Shown: piece after piece, positions 1 to 6,562 of the stretch | Numbering within the stretch: position 1 is the stretch's first letter | How the letters are laid out: each line of letters opens with the position of its first letter | NCBI GenBank assembly: GCA_002431975.1 | Contig: DJFA01000031.1 | Coordinates: 11,985-20,196, forward strand | Length of the DNA stretch: 8,212 bases | Source: Ruminococcus sp. UBA5884 | GTDB lineage: Bacteria; Bacillota; Clostridia; Oscillospirales; Ruminococcaceae | Direction of reading: 5' to 3' | The notes under the pieces: generated by a model | Database searches by the model: none | Told to the model about the DNA's origin: nothing | Seen by the model: the letters and a program-made list of their open reading frames with translations, nothing else | Made by a program: the position numbers and the translations under genes

Positions 1-2
1 AA

Positions 3-110
3 CAATCCATCGAATTGGCGTTTTTTTATACAAGACACAAATCAAATTTATGTTTTGACTATAATCCGGACGGACGAAAACAGTTCGCCTCTACAGAAAA
101 AGATGACTGA
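3..110 (+). CDS. Possible 3' end of a convergent gene
   Basis: One plus-strand frame is open from the window edge to a TGA at 108-110, giving 35 residues that include FDYNPDGRKQF and end in STEKDD. The composition looks protein-like and 60-95 is less AT-rich than the nearby non-coding DNA. The stop would sit inside the stem of the terminator at 97-134, which has a seven-base T-run on the plus side, so a shared terminator between convergent genes is possible. Against this, 35 codons are too few to prove coding, and another plus frame is also open here. No family was recognised. Confidence 0.33.
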   Translation, partial: QSIELAFFYTRHKSNLCFDYNPDGRKQFASTEKDD

Positions 111-134
111 GCTTTTACACTCAGCCATCTTTTT
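97..134 (-). terminator. Rho-independent terminator of the 2052-residue gene, possibly bidirectional
   Basis: GATGACTGAG (102-111) and CTCAGCCATC (120-129) form a ten-base stem with an 8-base loop, extended by an A-run (97-101) opposite a T-run (130-136). On the minus-strand RNA all ten pairs form, one as G-U; on the plus-strand RNA the same position is an A-C mismatch. This favours termination of the minus-strand gene, whose stop lies about 27 bases away. The T-run on the plus side could still terminate a convergent gene. Confidence 0.88.
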
Positions 135-181
135 TTATTATATGAAATTTAACAGAGGGCTTATTTTGCTGTTACTGTAAC
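119..181. repeat. 63-bp direct repeat at the gene 3' end, copy 1
   Basis: These 63 bases are identical to 6500-6562. They span half the terminator stem, the 3' UTR, the stop codon and the last six codons. The shared block shows that the duplication of the two genes included the 3' UTR and terminator. Confidence 0.92.
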
Positions 182-3100
182 AGTCTTGCTTACTGCAATT
201 TCCTTGCCAGCAGCATCGAATGCCTTTACATATACATCATGTTTTACGCCTTTTGTGAATGTCTGGAATGTGTATGGTGATGTTGTTGTCTTAGCACTCT
301 TTGTTGTACCGTTGTATACTTTATATACTCTGTAGTATGCTGCACCGTCAACCTTGTCGAATGTTACCACACCGGCAGTTGTAACCTTGATGTTTTCAAC
401 AGCCTTTACTGTGATTGCTTCACTCTTGAGTGAGTTGCCGTCCTTGTCAAATGCAGTTACATAAACTGTCTTGTTCTGACCAGGATTGAAGCTAAGGAAT
501 GTATACTTAGTATCTGTAGTCTGCTTTCCTGTGTAAGTTTTACCGCCTACAACCTTGCTGACCTTGTAGTATGCAGCGTTTTCAGCAGCTGTCCATGTTA
601 CATTGCCGTCTGCATCAACCTTTACGTTTGTAGGAGCTGTTAAGACCTCTTTCTTTGCAGGAGTAAATTTAACTGATTCGCTCTTGTACTGATTACCGTT
701 TGCGTCAAATGCAATTACATAGATTTCATGTTCAACGCCTTCTGTGAGGTTCTGGAATGTGTATGAAGTTGCTGTAGCGTCAACCTTTGCATTCTTAGTT
801 GTCTTGCCATACTTCTTGTATACTCTGTAGTATGAAGCACCTTCTGACTTAGTCCATGTTACTGTTCCGTCTTCTGAAACCTTAACATTTGCAGGAGCAG
901 CCATTGGAGTAAACTTGATTGATTCACTCTTAATTGAGTTGCCGTTTGCGTCAAATGCTGTTACATAGATTTCATGTTCAACGCCCTTAGCAAGATACTG
1001 GAATGTATATTCTGTTCCTGTAACCTGTTTACCAGTGCTGGTCTTACCATTTACTACCTTGTTAACCTTGTAGTATGCAGCATTTTCAGCAGCTGTCCAT
1101 GTTACATTGCCATTTGCGTCAACCTTAACATTTGTAGGAGCTGTGAGAACTACTTTCTTTTCAGGAGTAAATTTAACTGATTCGCTTTTGTACTGATTAC
1201 CCTGTGCGTCAAATGCAACTACATAGATTTCATGCTCAACGCCTTCTGTGAGGTTCTGGAATGTATATGGTGATGATTCTGTCTTAGCATTTTTTGTTAT
1301 ACCATTGTATACTTTATATACTCTGAAATATGCCGCACCTTCTCCGCCAGTCCATGTTACTGTGCCGTTTGAATCAACTGCAACATTTTCAGGAGCAGAA
1401 ACAGGTGTAAACCTGATTGATTCGCTCTTGAGAGAGTTCCCGTTTCCATCATATGCCACTACATAGATTTCATGTTCCACTCCCTTTGTGAGATTCTGGA
1501 ATGTATATGGTGATGATGTAGTCTTTGCACTCTTTGTTATACCGTTATATACTTTATATACTCTATAGTATGCAGCACCTTCTCCGCCAGTCCATGTTAC
1601 TGTTCCATCGGCTGATATCTTGACATTTTCAGGAACTGTAAGTTTTGATTCTGCTTCCCATTTAGCGTAAACATTTGTTACACCAGATGTGAATGTTGTT
1701 GAAGTGAATGCAATTTCCTTGCCATTTGCGTCTTTAGTGAACCAGCCCTTGAACACATATCCGTCCTTTGAGAGTGTGCATTCTGTATCGTCTACATCAA
1801 AGCCATAATCTGTAAATGTTATGTTATCAAGTCCATCACTGCCATCTATTTCGCATTCTGTGGAAATTCTCTCTCCAGGAGTTCCTACGATAATTGATGG
1901 GAATTTCTCATATGAACTGCTTGTTGGTTTTACAGTTATTGTTGTTCCCTTTGTGCTCTTGTAGGAGATAACCGCATTGTCATAGTCAACATTGATGATT
2001 GCTTTGGTTTCATCAATTTTCCATACAGCTTTAATTGTCACATCTTCTGCACCGATTGAAAGCTTTTTAAGCTCTGTTGCACTTGTATAGTAATCAATAG
2101 AAATGCCCTTAAAGAAAAATCTGATATCATTGGCTGTGAAATATTCCTTCGTTTCGGTAAAATCATTCTTTGCAACACCATTTATTGTATAGCCAACAAA
2201 CTCATAGCCTGCCTTTTCAGGTTTTGCATTCATTTCTACTGTAACTTCGTTGTCATTTGCATCAGTAGGTTTTACTAAATCATCAAGGGTAAATCTAAAT
2301 TTTGTAGCCTCAACAATGTTATCTCCGCAATCATCATAATTTATCGCATATGTGTTCTGTGTGAAGTAAGCAACAAGACCTGAACCCTCGGTTGAAATCA
2401 CTTTAAGAATTTCATCTGTAGCTACTGTATCAGCAGTTGCTTCAACCCATTCACTCTTATCATTCTTATAATACCAGCCCTTGAATGTATAGCCTTTAAG
2501 TGTTGGAGTCGGGAGAGTACCGAGTTTTGCATCTGTAGCAACCTTGAATTCTTCTGTAGTTCCAATATTCAATCCTGGTGCTAACTCTAACATTACTTCT
2601 TTTTTGGTATCCTGAATAACCTTTGCATTATTAAATTTTACTTCCTTTGATTCAGCTCTCCATACAGCATAGAGAGTTACTGTTGAACCTTCTTTTGTTG
2701 TAAGCTTATTCAAAATTATTGATATAGTTATATATGTTTCAGGCAATTTGCCATCTTCATAAAGGAATGAGAAATTTTCATCAGGAGTTGTTGCATTTTT
2801 ATCTGTTGAGAAACCAATGAGTTCATAACCATCTCTTGATACAAGTTTTGTATCATTTGATATTTTATCCTTTTCTGTATTATATGCAACATCGCTCAGC
2901 TGAACAGATGTTCCATAGCTTGAAATGCTCCAGTTGTCAAGGTCATCTGATGTTGTTGCAGCTTTTCCACCATTTGCGTCAATCTTTACTGTATAAGTAA
3001 TCGGAGTCCATTTTGCATAAACTTTAGTTCCATGAGCCTGTTCAATGGTCATATCTGAATAAATCTGAGTGCCATCAGCAGTATACCAGCCTGCAAAATT

Positions 3101-6100
3101 ATATCCTGCCTTTGTCGGATTTTCAGGGAGAACATATTTTTCTCCTACTGTTTCTGTTTTTGTGGTAAGAACTGTATCTCCATCGCAAAATTCAAGGGTA
3201 TATTCAGGATTGAAAACTACTTTCATATACTGATTGGTTGACTGCTTGAAAAGAAAATTTCCTGCTGTTATAACAACTTCCATTGTATCTGAAACTCCAT
3301 CAGTAACTTTAAATCTTGTTTGTAAGTTTTTAACATCTCCGAAACAGTATCTGTTTTCTGTCGAAATGCCCCAGTCATTTGCTATAACCATAAAATCCTT
3401 AGTTTCAGCAGCACCTCTTATAGTGTAAACCTTAACATATTTATTGTCTTCTATTATATAAGATTCAGTATAAGAATCATTTTTATAATTGGATTTATAC
3501 TCATCCACATCGTTAAATTCGAGTAAATTTGTCTTGTCAAATTCGCTTTCAAGCTTAAAATTGAATTTTATATATTCAACATTATCCTTGCCGTCCCATG
3601 TTGATGAAACTTTGAATATTGTTGAAGCTGTGCCGTCCTCACCGAGAGTTATATCAAATTTATTGTCAGTTGTGCCGATTCCATAGCCATTTTCAAAGCC
3701 TTTAAGAGTAACATTGATTTTTGATTTTGCTTTAATACTTGACGGAATCGTCATTGTATAATTCTTGACATATTTTCCGTCAATCAGTTCTATCTTGTCA
3801 TCACTCTTGAAATATGTGTTTCCTGTTTCAGCATCGCCTGTGTTATAAGTTAATGAAATATCTGCCGCAATAACAGTATCGCCATCATTATTTTTAACAT
3901 GAGTTATATTTTCAGCTGATGTGTTCTGACTAAATTCGGCCTGATAATATTTCTTTTCGCCGTCAACTGATACCTGATAAATGCCGGTTTTTGCTGTTCC
4001 GTCAGAGCTGTTGAAAGTAACTGTTCCCTTTGAACCGCTTACATTCACGCTGTTTTCAGACGGAACAAATTCATAACTGAGTTTTGAACCGTATTCAGCG
4101 GAATCTATATCTTTAATCTTGATTATGTAAGGATTTGAAGCACTGTTTGCGGCTGTTTTATCTTTAAGAACTTCTTCTGTTGCATCATATGTTTTATCGC
4201 CGAGCTTTATTGACATTGAAGATTCTTCTGCCCATACAGCAAAAAGATATATTTCTTTTCCATCTTCGTCTGTAAGGTTTTTAAGTATTACTTTGCCGTC
4301 CTTTACAGGATAATCAACTGTAGCAGCATCACTATTTTTAGAAAGCCCAAGAAATTTCCAGCCCTCTCCATGGTCAAAGTTTGTCGCATAAATTACACAT
4401 TCAGAATTATATTGTGCCGGATATTCAGAATATGAACCACCATGAGCTACTCTTACAGTATATTCAATAGGAGCCCACTGTGCATAGTAATCTGTTTCAT
4501 TAGCTTTGCCGACAATTTCAGAATAATTAGTACTATCATTACCACTGCCGTCTGCCTCTGTATTCCAGCCGATAAACTTATAACCTTTTCTTTCAAATAC
4601 AGGTGGTGTGGCTGTTTTTCCTGCCTGAATTGTTTTAGTTTCTGTTTTATCAGTTCCATCATTAGCGTGGAATGTTACATCAATATTTTCAGTTTTGGAA
4701 TAGACAACTTTGAAATAAGTAAACAAAGAAGAACCATCATAATAACCAATTATCGCTGATTCTGTAGTTCCATCAGCGTTAACAGCAAGTTCATTAGTCA
4801 GTTCATTATCTTCATCAATAAAACCAATTTCATCTTGTGTAAATTCAATTGTTGATTTACCGCTTGCAGGAGCATAATCATCTACTGTGCAGACTCTTAC
4901 ATAATGGTCGTCTTCAATTTCATATGATTCAGTGAAATTTGTTTTTCCGTTTATGGCAGCCACAGGATATGGAAATTTTTCCATCATCTTAAAATTAATT
5001 TTAATATATTCAGTAATTGTTTCACCATTTTTTGTGCCTGAAAGCTCAATAACATCTGATTCTGCATTTCCGTTTTTATCAAGAGTTACCGTACAGGCAT
5101 TGTTGGTAGAAGTCATTGTTACATCGTCTTTAAAACAATCTTTCCAGTCAATTGTTATATTTGAATTAGCTGCGAAAATAGGATATAAATTGCATATATA
5201 ATTTTTAACATATTTATCGCCAATCAGCTCCACTTTTTTACCACAAATAACACTCATTTTACTTGTTAAAGTGCCGTCATTTCCTATACTGTTTTTTTCA
5301 GCATAATAACTATTAACAGTTGATGTCATACTTGCATAAAATGTACCTATTTTACTGCCGTACTCGCCATCCACACTGCCATCATGTTTAATACATTCAC
5401 TATACGGATTCTGAGTGAAATTAAACTGATAGTATGTTCCTCCAACACTAATAGCTTCCGTCTGAGCTGAACCGTCATTGCTGTTGAAAGTTACATTATA
5501 ATCGCCTCTGTAACCTATAACATTGTTGCAGAACTCAAATGCCACTGCTTCATTATAAGGCATAGTGCCTACCTGAACGTTAAATACATAAGGGTTTGAT
5601 TGGCTGTTTGCGGAATTTGTGTCTTTAAGAACCGGTTCTGATAATTTATAATCTTTTTCGCCAATAGTGAGAGAATATTTTTCTTTCCATACAGGATAAA
5701 AATGTACTGTGCCACCATCTGTTTCAGTAAGATTTGCCGGGAAAGTTACACATCCATCAGCAGCGTTCACAAACAGACCTGCATCAGGAACTGTTGCACC
5801 GTCAACTTTTGAAAATCCCCAGAGATAATAATCCTCTTTAACAGCGTTTGAACAGTTAACCTTTGTTGTTTCGCCATAATTGGCAGTCGGATTATTAACA
5901 CCATCAGTATTAAGGTTTATTGTGTATGTAATCGGAGTCCACTGTGCCACAAGAGTGGTGGTAGTATCAAATGTTTCACTATTTAAATCTGATATTATAG
6001 TCTCTCCTCCGTCTTTGCTCCAGCCGGCAAATTTATAACCTACTTTTGTTGGGTCTGTAATTGAAGAAAAATTCCCATCATTTATAGTTATTAATTCATC

Positions 6101-6319
6101 TCCATTAGAAAATTTGCCGCCGTTAGCGTTGAACATAACCATAGGCTTCAAATCTTCATAAGCATATGTGACAATGTTTTTTTCAGCTTCATCAGCTGAA
6201 ACAGAATGGCTTATTCCAAGGATTTCGCCTGCATTTGCCGGCATATACATTGCAGTTCCTGCGATAAGTGCAAGACTTGAAATGAAAGCGAGCTGTTTTT
6301 TAAGATTAATTTTTCTCAT
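161..6319 (-). CDS. Large secreted repeat protein with InlB B-type repeats, a duplicated unassigned region and six Fn3-like modules
   Basis: This gene encodes a 2052-residue exported protein with no recognisable catalytic domain; a structural, adhesive or spacer role at the cell surface is inferred from architecture. Residues 1-30 are a signal peptide. Residues 61-545 and 546-1040 are two copies of one supermodule: a B-repeat (GYKFAGW, GYKFIGW), a variant B-repeat, and a region of about 330 residues that I cannot assign. Residues 1041-1558 hold five further B-repeat-like units, with GYNFAGW, GYELIGF, GYTFKGW, GYEFVGY and GYVFKGW cores. Residues 1560-2052 are six Fn3-like modules of about 80 residues. 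The protein ends in VTVTAK with no LPXTG, dockerin, SLH or membrane segment. An in-frame ATG at 6328 lies one base from the GGAGG and would add three residues; the ATG at 6319 has normal spacing. The next gene upstream is a paralog, and each has its own terminator. The reading frame is certain; the function is not known. Confidence 0.95.
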   Translation of the reverse strand: MRKINLKKQLAFISSLALIAGTAMYMPANAGEILGISHSVSADEAEKNIVTYAYEDLKPMVMFNANGGKFSNGDELITINDGNFSSITDPTKVGYKFAGWSKDGGETIISDLNSETFDTTTTLVAQWTPITYTINLNTDGVNNPTANYGETTKVNCSNAVKEDYYLWGFSKVDGATVPDAGLFVNAADGCVTFPANLTETDGGTVHFYPVWKEKYSLTIGEKDYKLSEPVLKDTNSANSQSNPYVFNVQVGTMPYNEAVAFEFCNNVIGYRGDYNVTFNSNDGSAQTEAISVGGTYYQFNFTQNPYSECIKHDGSVDGEYGSKIGTFYASMTSTVNSYYAEKNSIGNDGTLTSKMSVICGKKVELIGDKYVKNYICNLYPIFAANSNITIDWKDCFKDDVTMTSTNNACTVTLDKNGNAESDVIELSGTKNGETITEYIKINFKMMEKFPYPVAAINGKTNFTESYEIEDDHYVRVCTVDDYAPASGKSTIEFTQDEIGFIDEDNELTNELAVNADGTTESAIIGYYDGSSLFTYFKVVYSKTENIDVTFHANDGTDKTETKTIQAGKTATPPVFERKGYKFIGWNTEADGSGNDSTNYSEIVGKANETDYYAQWAPIEYTVRVAHGGSYSEYPAQYNSECVIYATNFDHGEGWKFLGLSKNSDAATVDYPVKDGKVILKNLTDEDGKEIYLFAVWAEESSMSIKLGDKTYDATEEVLKDKTAANSASNPYIIKIKDIDSAEYGSKLSYEFVPSENSVNVSGSKGTVTFNSSDGTAKTGIYQVSVDGEKKYYQAEFSQNTSAENITHVKNNDGDTVIAADISLTYNTGDAETGNTYFKSDDKIELIDGKYVKNYTMTIPSSIKAKSKINVTLKGFENGYGIGTTDNKFDITLGEDGTASTIFKVSSTWDGKDNVEYIKFNFKLESEFDKTNLLEFNDVDEYKSNYKNDSYTESYIIEDNKYVKVYTIRGAAETKDFMVIANDWGISTENRYCFGDVKNLQTRFKVTDGVSDTMEVVITAGNFLFKQSTNQYMKVVFNPEYTLEFCDGDTVLTTKTETVGEKYVLPENPTKAGYNFAGWYTADGTQIYSDMTIEQAHGTKVYAKWTPITYTVKIDANGGKAATTSDDLDNWSISSYGTSVQLSDVAYNTEKDKISNDTKLVSRDGYELIGFSTDKNATTPDENFSFLYEDGKLPETYITISIILNKLTTKEGSTVTLYAVWRAESKEVKFNNAKVIQDTKKEVMLELAPGLNIGTTEEFKVATDAKLGTLPTPTLKGYTFKGWYYKNDKSEWVEATADTVATDEILKVISTEGSGLVAYFTQNTYAINYDDCGDNIVEATKFRFTLDDLVKPTDANDNEVTVEMNAKPEKAGYEFVGYTINGVAKNDFTETKEYFTANDIRFFFKGISIDYYTSATELKKLSIGAEDVTIKAVWKIDETKAIINVDYDNAVISYKSTKGTTITVKPTSSSYEKFPSIIVGTPGERISTECEIDGSDGLDNITFTDYGFDVDDTECTLSKDGYVFKGWFTKDANGKEIAFTSTTFTSGVTNVYAKWEAESKLTVPENVKISADGTVTWTGGEGAAYYRVYKVYNGITKSAKTTSSPYTFQNLTKGVEHEIYVVAYDGNGNSLKSESIRFTPVSAPENVAVDSNGTVTWTGGEGAAYFRVYKVYNGITKNAKTESSPYTFQNLTEGVEHEIYVVAFDAQGNQYKSESVKFTPEKKVVLTAPTNVKVDANGNVTWTAAENAAYYKVNKVVNGKTSTGKQVTGTEYTFQYLAKGVEHEIYVTAFDANGNSIKSESIKFTPMAAPANVKVSEDGTVTWTKSEGASYYRVYKKYGKTTKNAKVDATATSYTFQNLTEGVEHEIYVIAFDANGNQYKSESVKFTPAKKEVLTAPTNVKVDADGNVTWTAAENAAYYKVSKVVGGKTYTGKQTTDTKYTFLSFNPGQNKTVYVTAFDKDGNSLKSEAITVKAVENIKVTTAGVVTFDKVDGAAYYRVYKVYNGTTKSAKTTTSPYTFQTFTKGVKHDVYVKAFDAAGKEIAVSKTVTVTAK
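164..1642 (-). repeat. Array of six Fn3-like modules (residues 1560-2052)
   Basis: From the N terminus the modules lie at 1397-1642, 1148-1396, 899-1147, 644-898, 401-643 and 164-400. Each has a GxVTW strand, a YYRVYK or YYKVxK strand, a YTFQ segment and an EHEIYV or related strand, the usual layout of fibronectin type III folds. Odd modules begin LT(A/V)P; modules two and four begin APEN or APAN after an FTP linker; the last begins VENIKV. The true repeat unit is therefore a pair of modules. Modules five and six diverge at the EHEIYV position (NKTVYV and KHDVYV). Confidence 0.88.
1646..3199 (-). repeat. Five B-repeat-like units without the unassigned region (residues 1041-1558)
   Basis: Units lie roughly at residues 1041-1106 (GYNFAGW, YAKW), 1107-1224 (IDANGG, GYELIGF, YAVW), 1246-1322 (GYTFKGW, VAYF), 1323-1433 (GYEFVGY, KAVW) and 1438-1558 (GYVFKGW, YAKW). 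The first is canonical for the Listeria-Bacteroides repeat. The later ones carry long inserts before the core, so their borders are approximate. The last two are shared with the paralog. Confidence 0.72.
3200..4684 (-). repeat. Second copy of the supermodule (residues 546-1040)
   Basis: The order repeats: B-repeat (546-618, GYKFIGW to YYAQW), variant B-repeat (619-700, GLSK to LFAVW), then the unassigned stretch (701-1040). Matching landmarks are VLKD (717), SNPY (728), TFNSSDG (768), YVKNY (850), EYIKFNF (915) and TESYIIED (951). Spacing differs from copy one by several small indels and many substitutions, so the duplication is old. The paralog's equivalent region, if any, lies outside the window. 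Confidence 0.82.
4685..6139 (-). repeat. First copy of the B-repeat plus unassigned-region supermodule (residues 61-545)
   Basis: The order is a canonical B-repeat (residues 61-128, GYKFAGW to LVAQW), a variant B-repeat (131-215, GFSK to FYPVW) and an unassigned stretch (216-545). The unassigned stretch carries VLKD (230), SNPY (241), TFNSNDG (277), YVKNY (370), EYIKINF (437) and TESYEIED (463). The same landmarks recur in the same order in the second copy, so this is an internal tandem duplication. No family could be assigned to the 216-545 part; it looks beta-rich. Confidence 0.82.
6230..6319 (-). other. Signal peptide of the 2052-residue protein
   Basis: Residues 1-30 show a basic N-region (RKINLKK), a hydrophobic core from about residue 10 to 26 and an AXA-type cleavage site, ANA before GE, at residues 28-31. 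This fits Sec-dependent export with signal peptidase I cleavage. No lipobox cysteine is present. A second possible site after SVSA (residue 42) is less likely because it lies far from the hydrophobic core. Confidence 0.85.
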
Positions 6320-6329
6320 CAATAACATT

Positions 6330-6334
6330 CCTCC
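6330..6334 (-). promoter_or_regulatory. Shine-Dalgarno GGAGG that decides the start
   Basis: On the minus strand the order is CGGAGGA, ATG, TTATTG, ATG. GGAGG lies one base before the first ATG (6328) and ten bases before the second (6319). One base is too close for normal initiation, so the second ATG is preferred. The basic start of the signal peptide, MRKINLKK, also begins exactly there. Confidence 0.85.
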
Positions 6335-6350
6335 GTTAAAATTTCATATA
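6330..6350 (-). repeat. Leader copy of a 20-21 bp dispersed repeat, inverted relative to the two 3' UTR copies
   Basis: The minus strand here (TATATGAAATTT, then TAACGGAGG) nearly matches the plus strand at 139-158 and 6520-6539 (TATATGAAATTT, then AACAGAGG). The first 12 bases are identical; after that there is one extra T and one A/G difference. The leader copy contains the real Shine-Dalgarno sequence. The pair 139-158 and 6330-6350 forms inverted repeats around the whole coding region. Confidence 0.6.
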
Positions 6351-6351
6351 T

Positions 6352-6384
6352 TTTCACACAGTTTTATTTAAAAGCTGTATGAAA
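6352..6384 (-). promoter_or_regulatory. Hairpin in the predicted 5' UTR
   Basis: On the minus strand, TTTCATACAG (6375-6384) pairs with CTGTGTGAAA (6352-6361) around a 13-base AT-rich loop. Nine pairs are Watson-Crick and one is U-G. The hairpin lies about 50 nt after the predicted transcription start and 17 nt before the GGAGG. It has no T-run after it, so it is not a terminator. It could stabilise the mRNA, modulate translation, or be an operator dyad in the DNA. No known riboswitch class was recognised. Confidence 0.5.
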
Positions 6385-6443
6385 TATACATATAGACTAT
6401 ATAAATTTAATTTTTTTAGATAAAATATAAATTTATTATAATT

Positions 6444-6472
6444 ATATTACCATAATATTTCTCAATTGTCAA
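6444..6472 (-). promoter_or_regulatory. Sigma-70-type promoter of the 2052-residue gene
   Basis: The minus strand reads TTGACA (6467-6472, perfect -35), a 17-base spacer, then TAATAT (6444-6449, four of six consensus bases) preceded by a TGG extended -10 element. Transcription would start near 6436-6438, leaving a 5' UTR of about 117 nt to the ATG at 6319. A perfect TATAAT overlaps three bases further on, but with a 20-base spacer. The -35 begins one base after the T-run of the upstream gene's terminator. Confidence 0.75.
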
Positions 6473-6473
6473 T

Positions 6474-6517
6474 AAAAAAAGACGGCTGAGTCTTAAAAAA
6501 CTCAGCCATCTTTTTTT
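6474..6517 (-). terminator. Rho-independent terminator of the partial paralog
   Basis: GACGGCTGAG (6481-6490) and CTCAGCCATC (6501-6510) form a ten-base stem with a ten-base loop, flanked by seven A (6474-6480) and seven T (6511-6517). On the minus-strand RNA the only non-Watson-Crick pair is G-U; on the plus-strand RNA it is C-A. The hairpin lies 25 bases after the stop and is homologous to the terminator of the other paralog. It insulates the two genes, and the next promoter begins right after its T-run. Confidence 0.9.
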
Positions 6518-6562
6518 ATTATATGAAATTTAACAGAGGGCTTATTTTGCTGTTACTGTAAC
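6500..6562. repeat. 63-bp direct repeat at the gene 3' end, copy 2
   Basis: Identical to 119-181, at an offset of 6381 bases. The coding sequence further in is clearly more diverged than this block, so the non-coding 3' end is either under constraint or recently homogenised. Confidence 0.92.

Noticed and set aside
1..180. Second plus-strand frame open from the edge to a TAA at 178-180
   Set aside because: It would run through the terminator hairpin and into the end of the minus-strand gene; its tail is low-complexity leucine-rich and not convincing.
164..1642. CRISPR-like spaced repeats
   Set aside because: The recurring short strings are codons of homologous protein modules at about 245-255 bp spacing within an open frame.
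4442..5201. Plus-strand open frames of 105 and 89 codons (4442-4759 and 4932-5201)
   Set aside because: They lie wholly antisense to the long minus-strand gene, have no ribosome binding site that I can see, and are expected shadows of its repetitive coding sequence.
6320..6328. ATG at 6326-6328 as the start, giving 2055 residues
   Set aside because: Only one base separates it from GGAGG; the ATG at 6319 has a ten-base spacing and begins the typical basic signal-peptide N-region.
6320..6443. Riboswitch or T-box in the leader
   Set aside because: Only one simple stem-loop is visible and no conserved core of a known class was recognised.
6385..6466. Origin of replication or AT-rich unwinding element in the intergenic gap
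   Set aside because: The AT-richness is explained by promoter and leader; no DnaA-box cluster or iterons were seen.
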